64,000 nt of DNA from CAWIMX01 sp963837345 (lineage in GTDB: Bacteria; Acidobacteriota; Vicinamibacteria; Vicinamibacterales; CAVVIG01). Location: the NCBI GenBank assembly GCA_963837345.1, contig CAWIMX010000001.1, positions 2,542,001 to 2,606,000 of the forward strand, written 5' to 3'. Made by a program: the position numbers and the translations under genes. Position 1 is the first letter of the stretch; every line of letters starts with the position of its first letter. The notes under the pieces are model-generated. The model was not told where the DNA came from, did no database searches, and worked only from the letters and a program-made list of their open reading frames with translations. Below, in pieces: positions 53,077 through 61,703 of the stretch.

Positions 53077-54132
53077 TCAGGCCCTCCTCCGCCGATACCG
53101 GTGCATCAACGCGTTGGTCGAGCTGTCGTGCGCCAGAGGTGACTCGTCGGAGCGTGCCAGCTCTGGCACGATCCGCGACGCCAGCACCTTTCCGCTGTCA
53201 GCCGTTCGGCCAGGATGAGCAGCCCCATGAGAACCGGTAGGCTGCAGTCGAACGGGGTGCCCGGAACTGTTGGCCCATGGCCCGGACGCCCGCCAGCAAG
53301 TCGCGGAACGACTCCGGGCCAATCGCGATCATGGTCGACAAGCCGATCGCCGAGTCCATCGAGTACGGGCCGCCGACCCAGTCCCAGAACCCGAACATCT
53401 GGCTCGTGTCGATGCCGAACGCCGCCACCTCGGCGGCGTTCGTGGAGTCTGCGACGAAGTGCCGGCCGATGTTCGCCATCGTCTCGACCGTGGTGAACGT
53501 CTTCGACGAGACGATGAACAGGTTTCGGCGGGATCCAGATCGCGCGTGGCCTCGGCGAAGTCGGTGCCGTCGACGTTCGACACGAAGCGGAAGTTCAGAT
53601 CGCGCGCGCTGTAATGCTTGAGCGCCTCGGAGGCCATGACCGGTCCCAGATCAGAACCGCCGATCTCCGATGTTGATGACGGTTCGCACTCGCCGGCCCG
53701 TGTGCCCGCGCCAGCGGCCGTCCCGGATCTGATCGGCACACACCGTCATCCGCTCGAGCACCTCGTGCACGTGCGGCACGACGTCGTCGCCGTCGACGAT
53801 GGTCGACGCGCCGCGGGGCGCGCGAAGGGCGACATGGAGTACGGCGCGGCCGTCCGTCGTGTTGATCTTCTCGCCGAGGAACCTCGCTTCGATCCGACGG
53901 CGCAGGCCGCACGTTTCGGCCAGATCGACGAGGAGGCGAAGCGTCTCGTCCGTGACGCGGTTTTTCGAGTCATCGAGGCACAACCCGGTGGCTTCGGCCG
54001 CGAAGCGGTTGCCGCGGAATGCGTCGTTGGAGAGCAGGTCGCGCAGGTGGACGCCGCGCACCCGCTCGGCATGAGTCGCGAGCGCCCGCCAGGCGGAGAG
54101 CGCGGCCGGTGATGATGGCTCGGACGATCCCG
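53077..54132 (-). pseudogene. pgi: glucose-6-phosphate isomerase, heavily degraded
   Basis: Recognisable blocks run in order: SAWRALATHAERVRGVHLRD, LGEKINTTDGRAVLHVALRA, VINIG, then (frame shifted near 53664) GGSDLGPVMASEALKHYSAR and FVSNVDGTDFAEATRDLDPA, then (shift near 53521) LFIVSSKTFTTVETM joined to ANIGRHFVADSTNAAEVAAF and MFGFWDWVGGPYSMDSAIGL, then (shift near 53261) TPFDCSLPVLMGLL. There the protein jumps to the extreme C-terminus, SGKVLASRIVPEL and LAHDSSTNAL. Roughly 200 residues, with several active-site residues, are gone. A shorter deletion of about 17 residues precedes ANIGRH. No functional start is visible after transaldolase. It is a true pseudogene. Confidence 0.88.
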
Positions 54133-54135
54133 CGG

Positions 54136-55260
54136 TCAGGACAGGGCCCCCGCGGAGCGGCCCGCAGGCGGTAGGCCGCCTGTCTTCGTGGCCAGGCTGC
54201 GCATCAGCTTGTTCCATGAGTCGTCGAACGACTGGGCGCCCTCGCGCTGCAGTTGGATCGCGAGCGCCGCCACATCCACGCCGGCCTTGCCGAATCGACT
54301 GAGCACGTCCTTCGCGTCGCCGCCGTCAGCCGGCAATGGCTGTATGACCCGACCGTGATCGGCAAAGGCGTGGAGCGTCCCCTCGGGGATCGTGTTGATC
54401 GTGTCCGGTGCGGCGAGGGCTTCCACGTAGAGGACGTCGGAGGCGGCGGGATCCTTCGTGCTCGTGCTCGCCCACAGGAGGCGCTGCGGCTGTGCCCCGG
54501 CCGTCGCCAGCGCCTGCCACCGCGCCGAGTCGAGCAGTTCGCGGTAGGCGGCGTACGTGCGCTTCGCGACGGCGATCCCGAGCCGATTGCACAGCTCGGC
54601 CGGCACCGTGCCCATCACGGCCTTGTCCCAGCGACTGACGAAGACCGAGGCGACGGAGCCGACGCGCGGGTCGAGACCGGCCGCGAGGCGCCGCTCGATC
54701 CCTCGCATGTACGCGTTCGCCGCCGCGAGGTACTGCTCCTGGGAGAACAACAGCGTGACGTTCACCGCGACGCCCGCGGCGATCGACGCCTCGATGGCCG
54801 CGACGCCCTCCGGCGTGCCGGGAATCTTGATCAACAGATTGGGCAGCCTGGCTCTCGCCTGGAGCTCGGCCGCCTGCGTGATGGTGCTGGCGGTATCGTT
54901 CGCCAGGAGCGGCGAGACTTCGAGCGACACCCACCCGTCCCGGCCGCCGGTGGCGTCGTGGACCGGCCGGAACAACGCGGCGGCGTCGGTGAGATCTTCG
55001 AGCGCGAGCTCGAAGAACAGCGCGTCGCCTGACCGACCCTCGCCGACCTTGCGGCGAATCGCGTCGTCATAGAAATGCGTGCTCTCGATGGCGTGGTCGA
55101 AGATCGTCGGGTTAGACGTCAACCCCGTCACCGACCACTCCTCGACGTACCGTTTGAGCGTGCCGCTCGTCAGGAGTCCGCGCGTGATGTTGTCGAGCCA
55201 CAGACTCTGTCCCAGGGCGTGAAGTCGGGCGGTTGGCGTCGCGTTTGCTTCTATTCCCAT
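54136..55260 (-). CDS. tal: transaldolase
   Basis: The 374-residue protein starts at ATG 55260. LWLDNITRGLLTSGTLKRYV, GLTSNPTIFDHAI (substrate-binding), the Schiff-base lysine in LPNLLIKIPGTPEGVAAIEA, and VNVTLLFSQEQYLAAANAYM mark the long TalB-like bacterial form that is often fused to or next to Pgi. It moves dihydroxyacetone units between sugar phosphates in the pentose phosphate pathway. The downstream pgi is ruined, so the pair is now decoupled. The gene itself looks intact. Confidence 0.93.
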   Translation of the reverse strand: MGIEANATPTARLHALGQSLWLDNITRGLLTSGTLKRYVEEWSVTGLTSNPTIFDHAIESTHFYDDAIRRKVGEGRSGDALFFELALEDLTDAAALFRPVHDATGGRDGWVSLEVSPLLANDTASTITQAAELQARARLPNLLIKIPGTPEGVAAIEASIAAGVAVNVTLLFSQEQYLAAANAYMRGIERRLAAGLDPRVGSVASVFVSRWDKAVMGTVPAELCNRLGIAVAKRTYAAYRELLDSARWQALATAGAQPQRLLWASTSTKDPAASDVLYVEALAAPDTINTIPEGTLHAFADHGRVIQPLPADGGDAKDVLSRFGKAGVDVAALAIQLQREGAQSFDDSWNKLMRSLATKTGGLPPAGRSAGALS

Positions 55261-55620
55261 ACGATCTCCATGATCCTGAGTGACGCCAGGATTTCCTGAT
55301 GGCTGCCTCCCGGTCCGATGCGCTCACAAGCTGACCTTACCGGCACTCTATGCGATGGCGAAGCGAAGAACCCTCGACGTCCCGGTCATCGGCCGACCCG
55401 CGGGCCCTCCGCCGGCTGCTATCCTTGCTCGGTTACGTCAGCGCCGATTATCACGAGGCGGGGACGTTCACGGCCATCAGGAAGGCGCTGCGCAGCGCAC
55501 CGCGCGTCACCGAGCATGCGCCCGTGATCCTCGAAAAGCCGTGTCTCTTTCTGAACATCGCGACTTGTCGCGCCCCTGTACTGTGGAGAGTGGAGTGTTC
55601 TCAACTTGTGGAGGTGTGCC
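55261..55620. other. 360-bp divergent region between tal and cupin gene
   Basis: No gene is supported, although short frames exist at 55318-55600. It holds the candidate promoter for the cupin gene at 55552-55584. Confidence 0.4.
55552..55584 (+). promoter_or_regulatory. repeated stress promoter, site upstream of cupin/PRC genes
   Basis: TGAACA, 21 bp, TACTGT, 36 bp before GTG 55621. The GMC part after TGAACA is replaced by TCG. Confidence 0.45.
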
Positions 55621-56040
55621 GTGTCTGATCTGGCTCGACAGGAACCCGCTCATCGTCGTCCGCATGCGCCCTCGATGGCGAGTCCGTTTCTCGAATTCGA
55701 CCTCACGACGGAAGTCGCTCGGCTTCTCGGGGAGGCCACCTGGAAGACGGGCAAGAACGCCAAGACCCTGATGAAATACGATGATTTCCGCGTTGTGTTG
55801 ACGACGCTGCAGGCGGCCGCGCGCATCCCTGAACACAAGACGGACGGCCGGATTTCGGTCCATATGCTGTCGGGCCACATCCGCCTCAACGCGACCGGTC
55901 GCACGTTCGACCTCCGTCCGGGCAGTCTTGTCGCGTTCGATCAGGGGATCGTGCACGACATCGAAGCGCTGGAAGAGAGCGCCTTTCTGCTCACGATCGC
56001 CTGGCCCGGCAGGAGCGCCGTGCAAACTGGCCGCGTATAG
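55621..56040 (+). CDS. cupin-domain protein
   Basis: The 139-residue protein starts at GTG 55621, with GGAGG 10 bp ahead; ATG 55678 is an alternative. The cupin fold is suggested by ISVHMLSGHIRLNATGRTFD followed by LRPGSLVAFDQGIVHDIEAL, with two histidines, and ESAFLLTIAWP. A metal-binding small sensor or enzyme is possible. Downstream by 22 bp is the PRC-barrel gene. Confidence 0.7.
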   Translation: MSDLARQEPAHRRPHAPSMASPFLEFDLTTEVARLLGEATWKTGKNAKTLMKYDDFRVVLTTLQAAARIPEHKTDGRISVHMLSGHIRLNATGRTFDLRPGSLVAFDQGIVHDIEALEESAFLLTIAWPGRSAVQTGRV

Positions 56041-56062
56041 GGTCGCGCTGAAGGAGGCGGAC

Positions 56063-56869
56063 ATGTTACGCAACGTCAAAGACCTTCGGGGCTACGCGAT
56101 CCGCGCTACCGACGGCGTGATCGGCGAGGTGGACGACTTGTATTTCGACGACGAAGGCTGGGCGATCCGCTATCTCGTCGTCGATACGGGCAGCTGGCTG
56201 CCCGGCAGGCAAGTGCTCATTTCTCCCCTCGCTATCGGCCATCCAGACTGGATGGCCAGGCAGCTCCCCGTCGCCCTCACGAAGGCGCAGGTGAAACACA
56301 GCCCGGACATCGACACCAGAAAGCCGGTGTCTCGCCAGCACGAAGCCGAGTACTTCCAGTACTTCGCGTATCCGTACTATTGGGGCGGCGCCGGTCTGTG
56401 GGGTATGGGCGGGTACCCGGGCGGCAGCCTGGCCGAGGAGAACAGGATCGAAGCGGAATCGAAACCCCGATGGACGCAGGCGTCGCAGGCACCGGACGAT
56501 TGCCACTTGCGCAGTTGCACTGCCGTCACCGGGCACCATGTTCACGCGACGGATGGCGATCTGGGACACGTCGAGGATTTCCTCGTCGACGAGGACACCT
56601 GGGCAATCCGCTACCTGATCGTCGACACGAGCAACTGGTGGGGCGGCCACCGGGTGCTTGTGGCGCCGCAATGGATCAACGCGGTGAGATGGCAGGATGC
56701 GAAGGTCTCCGTCGATTTGACGCGCCAGGCCGTCAGGGATGCGCCTCCGTACGACCCGGCGGTCCAACTCGATCGTCAACAGGAGCAGGCAATCCACGAG
56801 CACTACGGCCGCGCCAGCTATTGGACGACGAAGTCCATCCGGGATGCCAAGGCGCTGTCCGCCAAGTAG
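56063..56869 (+). CDS. tandem PRC-barrel protein
   Basis: The 268-residue protein starts at ATG 56063 behind AAGGAGG. The first PRC barrel reads LRNVKDLRGYAIRATDGVIG, EVDDLYFDDEGWAIRYLVVD and LPGRQVLISPLAI. The second reads VTGHHVHATDGDLGHVEDFL, VDEDTWAIRYLIVDTSNWWG and VLVAPQWI. The linker is Tyr/Trp/Gly-rich (YFAYPYYWGGAGLWGMGGYP). Such proteins are common in stress clusters of Acidobacteriota and proteobacteria; the function is unknown. Confidence 0.88.
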   Translation: MLRNVKDLRGYAIRATDGVIGEVDDLYFDDEGWAIRYLVVDTGSWLPGRQVLISPLAIGHPDWMARQLPVALTKAQVKHSPDIDTRKPVSRQHEAEYFQYFAYPYYWGGAGLWGMGGYPGGSLAEENRIEAESKPRWTQASQAPDDCHLRSCTAVTGHHVHATDGDLGHVEDFLVDEDTWAIRYLIVDTSNWWGGHRVLVAPQWINAVRWQDAKVSVDLTRQAVRDAPPYDPAVQLDRQQEQAIHEHYGRASYWTTKSIRDAKALSAK

Positions 56870-56935
56870 ATCGCGGAACGTCGGCAGTACGACGGGGATC
56901 GCGCATAACGGCGCAGGACCAACTCGGAGGTTCTC

Positions 56936-57220
56936 ATGGCGGGACAGCCGGATAACGAGGCGCAGATGGACGAGCTCGGTGACGACCTCGGCCAGGTCGG
57001 ATCAGACAGCGGAGGTCAATCGGGCGACACGCAGGGACTCTCCCAGATCGCGGACGCGGCCGATGAGAGCGTCGAGGAACTGGCCGACACAGGGCAGTCG
57101 TACGAGGCGGAAACCGTGGAGGGCGTCGAGGATGCGGCTGACCATCCCGAGAGACCTGTGCACACCCACGAGGATGAGAGTCAGGCGCCAGACACTGCGC
57201 CAGATCGCGATTGGAACTAG
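56936..57220 (+). CDS. small highly acidic protein
   Basis: The 94-residue protein starts at ATG 56936 after CGGAGG. It is very rich in Asp, Glu, Gln and Ser (DELGDDLGQVGSDSGGQSGD; ADAADESVEELADTGQSYEA) with no hydrophobic core, so it is likely disordered. It follows the PRC gene on the same strand by 66 bp. It may be a stress-tolerance hydrophilin-like protein, by composition only. Confidence 0.6.
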   Translation: MAGQPDNEAQMDELGDDLGQVGSDSGGQSGDTQGLSQIADAADESVEELADTGQSYEAETVEGVEDAADHPERPVHTHEDESQAPDTAPDRDWN

Positions 57221-57291
57221 CCGGTTCGCCTTCGGTGCGCTGAATGCGGCGGCGTGCCTGTCGCGGCCCAGGCACGTCGTGCGCCTGTGCG

Positions 57292-57861
57292 TCACGCGCA
57301 GCCGTTCTCTGCTTTTCCGTCGTGATGCTCAGCTCCCGCGAGAAGCGCGATGCTCTCGGCCACTTCGTCGTGCGTGCCGTGAGCGATCACGACGAACTTG
57401 CCGGCCTTGATCTGTGTCTCGTAGTTGAGGACGCTGTCCTTGGGAATGCCGATCCCGTACAGTCCGGCCCCTAACGCGCTCATCCCTCCGACAAGGGTCG
57501 CCCCTTCCAGCGCGGAGACGATCCAGGCCACGACCGGCCCAGCCGCGAAGAGGGGCCCGATGCCGGGTACGACAAACAGGGCCGACCCGAAGAGCAATCC
57601 CCAGAGTCCACCCCAGAATGCACCGGTCTTCCCCCACGCCATCATGCGATTCCCGTTGTTGTAATACCCGACTACGCCTTCCTCGGTGGAATAATCCCTG
57701 CCCACGATGGAGAGCTTCTTCATGTCGAAGCCCGACTTCGCGAGCATACGAATGGCGTCTTCAGCGGCGCGGTGGCTCTCGTAGACGGCGACAGCGCTGC
57801 CGTGCGTTGATGTCGGTGAGCCTGTTAGTGTATTGGTTGTGAGCGTGTTCGGTACTGCCAT
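57292..57861 (-). CDS. YflT-like stress protein with glycine-rich membrane segment, second copy
   Basis: The 189-residue protein starts at ATG 57861 after GGGAGATCCTCC. SAVAVYESHRAAEDAIRMLA and KSGFDMKKLSIVGRDYSTEE form the YflT-like part. WGKTGAFWGGLWGLLFGSAL, FVVPGIGPLFAAGPVVAWIV and GGMSALGAGLYGIGIPKDSV follow, ending in TQIKAGKFVVIAHG. It has the same plan as the 22621-23226 protein. The function is unknown. It has an upstream TGNACA-type element with a weak downstream half. Confidence 0.8.
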   Translation of the reverse strand: MAVPNTLTTNTLTGSPTSTHGSAVAVYESHRAAEDAIRMLAKSGFDMKKLSIVGRDYSTEEGVVGYYNNGNRMMAWGKTGAFWGGLWGLLFGSALFVVPGIGPLFAAGPVVAWIVSALEGATLVGGMSALGAGLYGIGIPKDSVLNYETQIKAGKFVVIAHGTHDEVAESIALLAGAEHHDGKAENGCA

Positions 57862-57877
57862 GGAGGATCTCCCTTGT

Positions 57878-57911
57878 CGTGGAGCGAGCCGCACCGTCTG
57901 AGCGCTGTTCG
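57878..57911 (-). promoter_or_regulatory. weaker stress promoter upstream of second YflT-like gene
   Basis: On the minus strand CGAACA, 22 bp, TCCACG. The upstream half is good; the downstream half lacks TA and the final T. It ends 16 bp before ATG 57861. Confidence 0.35.
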
Positions 57912-57980
57912 CCCGTCCGGCGACCCCAGTGATAGCAGTCACAATGGTGCGCTCAACCGTCGTGGGAGTCTGTGCCTTTG

Positions 57981-58014
57981 TGAACAGCCTCGATTCGTGC
58001 GCCGGTCGTATCGT
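57981..58014 (+). promoter_or_regulatory. repeated stress promoter, site upstream of two-helix protein
   Basis: TGAACAGCC, 17 bp, CGTATCGT (TGAACA-N22-TATCGT), 96 bp before ATG 58111. The downstream hexamer is the same as at 52403-52408 and 61738-61743. Confidence 0.5.
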
Positions 58015-58110
58015 GGTGGACAGGTGGCCCCTCGCGTGGTGGCACCGGGCGACGAGAGGGCAAGCCATCTCGATCCTGAGACGTTCGACTCGCGGGTCAG
58101 GGAGGGTGTC

Positions 58111-58341
58111 ATGTCGAGGTACCTCACTCCGTTGATGTTCGTGGTCGTCGGGCTGCTCGTTGCCGGTGGACTGGGATTCGCGTACACCACCGGCTATATC
58201 GGTTTGGCCACGTTGGTGTTTGTGGCCAGCCTGACGCTCGCCTTGGGCGTCGTCTCGGGCATCTTCCTGAGGAGGATGACCCACCCGGACGTGTCGGTGG
58301 AGCAGATGCTGTACAAGACCGACCATCCGACGCGGCGCTAG
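58111..58341 (+). CDS. small two-helix membrane protein
   Basis: The 76-residue protein starts at ATG 58111 after GGGAGGGTGTC. It has helices LTPLMFVVVGLLVAGGLGFA and LATLVFVASLTLALGVVSGI, then a charged tail FLRRMTHPDVSVEQMLYKTD. The family is not recognised. It is followed by an M50 protease gene 50 bp on. Confidence 0.65.
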   Translation: MSRYLTPLMFVVVGLLVAGGLGFAYTTGYIGLATLVFVASLTLALGVVSGIFLRRMTHPDVSVEQMLYKTDHPTRR

Positions 58342-58391
58342 GATTCGCCTCCGCGAATCTGCGTCGGGACACTCGCGGCATTGGCGTGCCC

Positions 58392-59075
58392 ATGAATCCA
58401 GTGACGGTGATCGGTGTGGCCGGCCTGGCGGTCGTGTCCATCACCAGCCACGAGGCCGCTCATGGCTTCATGGCCGATCGCCTTGGCGATCCCACGGCGC
58501 GCGAACGGGGGCGGCTCACGCTCAACCCGATTCCTCACATCGACCTGTTCTTCACGATTCTGCTTCCGCTCCTTCTCATCCTCGCCGGTTCGAGCTTCAT
58601 CGTCGGGGGTGCGAAACCGGTTCCGGTGGACGTCTCGCGGCTGCGCAGACCGCGGCGGGACTGGGCGCTCGTCGGAGCGGCAGGCCCCGGGGTGAATGTT
58701 CTCATGGCCATCGGTCTGGCCATCGTTCTCTCGGCCGCGACGCTCCTGGGTCTGGCCGACCCATCATCCACCCTGACGGAAATCCTCGCGGTCGGGATCT
58801 TCCTGAACGCCCTGCTCGCCGTCTTCAACCTGATCCCGATCCCACCGCTCGATGGGTCGAGGGTCGTTCAGTATCTTCTCTCCGCTGGAGCCCTCGCCCT
58901 GTATCGCCGGCTCGAACGGTTCGGCCTGCTGATCGTCCTGGTCCTGGTCGTCTTCGTCCCGCAGCTCCAAGTGCCGCTGAGCCTGGCCATCTTCGGTCTC
59001 GTTAAGCTCATCACCGCTCCGTTCGGGGCGTCGGCCGATGTCGAGCCTGTGCTGCGCAGGTTATTCTTCGGCTGA
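58392..59075 (+). CDS. site-2-protease family (M50) membrane peptidase
   Basis: The protein has 227 residues. The zinc motif is ITSHEAAHGFMADRLGD (HEAAH) in the first helix, and the second metal motif is NLIPIPPLDGSRVV. Helices FTILLPLLLILAGSSFIVGG and LVGAAGPGVNVLMAIGLAIV are also present. ATG 58392 is preferred; GTG 58386 is possible. It is a minimal M50 protease without PDZ or CBS domains, which may cleave a membrane regulator. The substrate is unknown. Confidence 0.9.
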   Translation: MNPVTVIGVAGLAVVSITSHEAAHGFMADRLGDPTARERGRLTLNPIPHIDLFFTILLPLLLILAGSSFIVGGAKPVPVDVSRLRRPRRDWALVGAAGPGVNVLMAIGLAIVLSAATLLGLADPSSTLTEILAVGIFLNALLAVFNLIPIPPLDGSRVVQYLLSAGALALYRRLERFGLLIVLVLVVFVPQLQVPLSLAIFGLVKLITAPFGASADVEPVLRRLFFG

Positions 59076-59098
59076 GCACCGGCCCTTGGTAGGCTGAC

Positions 59099-60703
59099 AT
59101 GAACACGGAGACCGGTTTTGTTCTGCTCTTCGTCGTGGCGACTGCCGTGGCGATCGGGGCGCGGCGGTTCCGGCTGCCGTACACCGTGGCCCTGGTGCTG
59201 GCCGGGCTGGTGCTCGGCGTCGTGCACCTGTTCGAGCCGCCGGACCTGACCAGAGAACTGTTGTACGCGGTCTTTCTGCCGGGGCTCCTGTTCGAGGCCG
59301 CCTTCCACCTCGAATTCCGCGATTTCTGGCGCGACCGCGTGGCGATCGCGGCCCTGGCCGTGCCAGGGGTCGCGGCCGCCATCGCGCTGACCGCCGTGTT
59401 CCTCGAGCCGACCATCAAGACGTTCGATCTGGGGGCGTCCTTCGGCTGGTCACTCGCCGTCCTGTTCGGGGCGCTCATCGCGGCCACCGATCCCATCGCC
59501 GTTGTCAGCATGTTCAAGACGCTCGGCGCGCCGCGTCGGCTCAGCATCCTGATCGAAGGGGAGAGCCTGTTGAACGACGGCACGGCGATCGTGCTCTTCG
59601 CGCTGGTGCTCGATGTCGTCTCGGGACGCCAGATGTCGGCGGTGGGGCTGCTGCTGGAGTTCGCGCGAATCGTGGGCGGCGGACTCGCCGTGGGCCTTCT
59701 CGTCGGGCTCGGGATCTCGCAGATCATCCGGCAGATCGACGATCCGATGATCGAGATCACGCTCACCACGCTCGCGGCGTACGGGTCGTTCCTCGCGGCG
59801 GAGCAGTTCGGATTCTCGGGGGTGATCGCGACCGTGACGGCCGGCATGCTGTGCGGCAACTATGCGGCGCGCACGGGCATGTCGCCCTCCACGCGCATCG
59901 CCGCCGAGACCTTCTGGGAATACATCGCCTTCGCGCTCAACTCGATCGTCTTCCTCCTCGTCGGGTTGCGCGTGCACATCGGCGAGCTGGCGCAGTCCTG
60001 GGCGCTGATTCTCGTTGCGTACGCCGCGGTGACGCTCGCACGCGCGGCCGTGGTGTTCGGGGTGTCGGCGCTCAACCGGTCGAATCGCAGTAACGCGTGG
60101 CCGGCATCCTGGAACGCCGTGCTGACCTGGGGCGGCCTGCGCGGCAGCCTCTCGATGGTGCTCGCGCTGGCCCTGCCGACCGCGCTCGCGCAGCGCGACT
60201 TGCTCATCACGGTGACGTTCGGCGTGGTCCTGCTCTCCATCCTCCTGCAAGGGCTGACGATGGCGCCGCTGCTCGGCACGCTCGGGGTGATCCGCCATTA
60301 CGAGGTCCGACAGAAGTATCAATTGAAGCGGGGGGAACTTCGGATGACCCAGGCGGCCCTCGGCGAGATTGGGCGGATGGAGCAACTGCACGCGGCCCCG
60401 TCGGCGATCCTGCGCGACCTGCGCAAGGAGTACCAGGGGCGCGTGCGTGACGTGGCGGCAACGGTGGAGGCGCTACAGCTCGCGCAGGACGATTTGCGGG
60501 CCGAGGAGGCCATGCTCGCCAGGCGCCGCGTGCTGCTGGTCGAGAAGGAGGAAGTGCTCGCCGACTTTCATCGGGGCACCCTGTCGCCCGAGGCGTACGA
60601 CGTGCTGCTCGGCTCCATCGACGCACGATTCGCGACCCTCGAGGCCGGCGAGCCGGCCTCGAACGATCGCAAAGACGAGACGTCTCCCGTCGAGCGGTCG
60701 TAG
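59099..60703 (+). CDS. CPA1-type Na+(K+)/H+ antiporter
   Basis: The 534-residue protein has about 12 membrane helices in the first 400 residues with CPA1 signatures ALIAATDPIAVVSMFKTLG and ILIEGESLLNDGTAIVLFAL, and GGLRGSLSMVLALALPTALA near 345. A C-terminal cytoplasmic part is helical and coiled (GEIGRMEQLHAAPSAILRDL, RREYQG-like, then EAMLARRRVLLVEKEEVLAD). It exchanges Na+ or K+ for protons at the inner membrane. With the N-ATPase it could take part in Na+ cycling, but the ion is not proven. Confidence 0.9.
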   Translation: MNTETGFVLLFVVATAVAIGARRFRLPYTVALVLAGLVLGVVHLFEPPDLTRELLYAVFLPGLLFEAAFHLEFRDFWRDRVAIAALAVPGVAAAIALTAVFLEPTIKTFDLGASFGWSLAVLFGALIAATDPIAVVSMFKTLGAPRRLSILIEGESLLNDGTAIVLFALVLDVVSGRQMSAVGLLLEFARIVGGGLAVGLLVGLGISQIIRQIDDPMIEITLTTLAAYGSFLAAEQFGFSGVIATVTAGMLCGNYAARTGMSPSTRIAAETFWEYIAFALNSIVFLLVGLRVHIGELAQSWALILVAYAAVTLARAAVVFGVSALNRSNRSNAWPASWNAVLTWGGLRGSLSMVLALALPTALAQRDLLITVTFGVVLLSILLQGLTMAPLLGTLGVIRHYEVRQKYQLKRGELRMTQAALGEIGRMEQLHAAPSAILRDLRKEYQGRVRDVAATVEALQLAQDDLRAEEAMLARRRVLLVEKEEVLADFHRGTLSPEAYDVLLGSIDARFATLEAGEPASNDRKDETSPVERS

Positions 60704-60755
60704 GCCGAGCTCTCCGGTTAGGCCAGGCGGGTCAAGCCCCGTGCGTCGAAAGGTC

Positions 60756-61046
60756 CTACGAGAACAGTCGTCGGCGTCGTCCGGTCAGGAGATGAAGCAT
60801 CGCGACGAAGAGAAACGCGCCAATGATCGACCACAGAATCGGAAAGGGCTCTCCGCCCACTCGGACTGTGAGGGGTTCCGACAGCTTGAGTTGAAGCGCG
60901 ACCCATGGTCCGATGAACGCTCCGACGAACCCGATGGCGATCGAGGTGAGGAGCCCGCCCCCCCCGCCCGCGACGGCTCTGCCGATGGCGCCGCATACGC
61001 CCGCGATGACGAGAAGCAGAATGAGCGATGGCAATGACATGATCAT
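60756..61046 (-). CDS. GlsB/YeaQ/YmgE-like membrane protein
   Basis: The 96-residue protein starts at ATG 61046 (AAAGGA ahead) or 61040. LPSLILLLVIAGVCGAIGRA, VAGGGGGLLTSIAIGFVGAF, then IGPWVALQL, followed by LWSIIGAFLFVAMLHLLTGR is the general three-helix plan, with a glycine run. It is much longer than the 47324 relic. It has a very good TGNACA-type promoter. Confidence 0.75.
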   Translation of the reverse strand: MIMSLPSLILLLVIAGVCGAIGRAVAGGGGGLLTSIAIGFVGAFIGPWVALQLKLSEPLTVRVGGEPFPILWSIIGAFLFVAMLHLLTGRRRRLFS

Positions 61047-61067
61047 GACGAAATCCTTTCCAGCCCG

Positions 61068-61100
61068 ATCATAGGTGAGAGCCTGGAGGTCGCTCTGTCC
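61068..61100 (-). promoter_or_regulatory. repeated stress promoter, site upstream of GlsB-like gene
   Basis: On the minus strand GGGACAGAG, then CCTATGAT (GGGACA-N22-TATGAT), ending 21 bp before ATG 61046. Confidence 0.6.
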
Positions 61101-61187
61101 CGGATTGCACAACGGTGCTGTTCCGACTCAGAGCCGCACTGGTGGTCCGCCGGAGGGCCGGCCCGGACCGGCGGCGGTGTCCCTTTC

Positions 61188-61220
61188 TGAACAGCCGTCG
61201 CCGAGCGAACTACCTACACT
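61188..61220 (+). promoter_or_regulatory. repeated stress promoter, site at a near-leaderless gene
   Basis: TGAACAGCC, 16 bp, CCTACACT (TGAACA-N21-TACACT). The GTG start codon at 61227 is only 6 bp after the downstream half, so transcription would begin at or next to it. Confidence 0.6.
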
Positions 61221-61226
61221 GATCTC

Positions 61227-61664
61227 GTGAATTCCCATTCGTCGCGCGTACCACTTGGAGCCCGGGCCTGTCCGGAACGGGAGGTTGCCGGGAGGCAGCC
61301 CTCGCGAGCGGCGGCACTGGCCCTCGCGCTCATCACGCTGCTCGGAACCACCGCATGCGCGACGTCCATCAATCGCGTTCTCGCCGACCCGTCGCACTAT
61401 CGCAACCGCGAGGTGAAGATATCGGGCCGCGTGGCCGACAGCTATTCGGTGGTCGATCGCGGGTTCTTCCGAGTACAGGATCGCACGGGACAACTATGGG
61501 TCGCATCCGACCGCGGCGTGCCCCGCACGGGCGCCCGCGTGTCGGTGCGTGGCACGATTCGGGACGGCTTCAACCTCGGGGCGCTTGGCAACCGGATCAA
61601 CCTGCCCGCAGACATCGCATCGGGCCTGATCATGATGGAGATCTCCCACAAAGCGACCCGGTGA
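61227..61664 (+). CDS. lipoprotein with OB-like domain
   Basis: The 145-residue protein starts at GTG 61227, without a ribosome-binding site. The long N-region (to about residue 30) precedes a signal segment with lipobox LLGTTACAT. The mature part is beta-rich: HYRNREVKISGRVADSYSVV, FFRVQDRTGQLWVASDRGVP and RVSVRGTIRDGF, an OB-type fold. The exact start is uncertain because downstream in-frame starts are absent before the signal segment. The function is unknown. Confidence 0.7.
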   Translation: MNSHSSRVPLGARACPEREVAGRQPSRAAALALALITLLGTTACATSINRVLADPSHYRNREVKISGRVADSYSVVDRGFFRVQDRTGQLWVASDRGVPRTGARVSVRGTIRDGFNLGALGNRINLPADIASGLIMMEISHKATR

Positions 61665-61703
61665 GCAGGGAGGCGCAGAGGTCTTCTCCGTCCAGAAGCG
61701 TGT

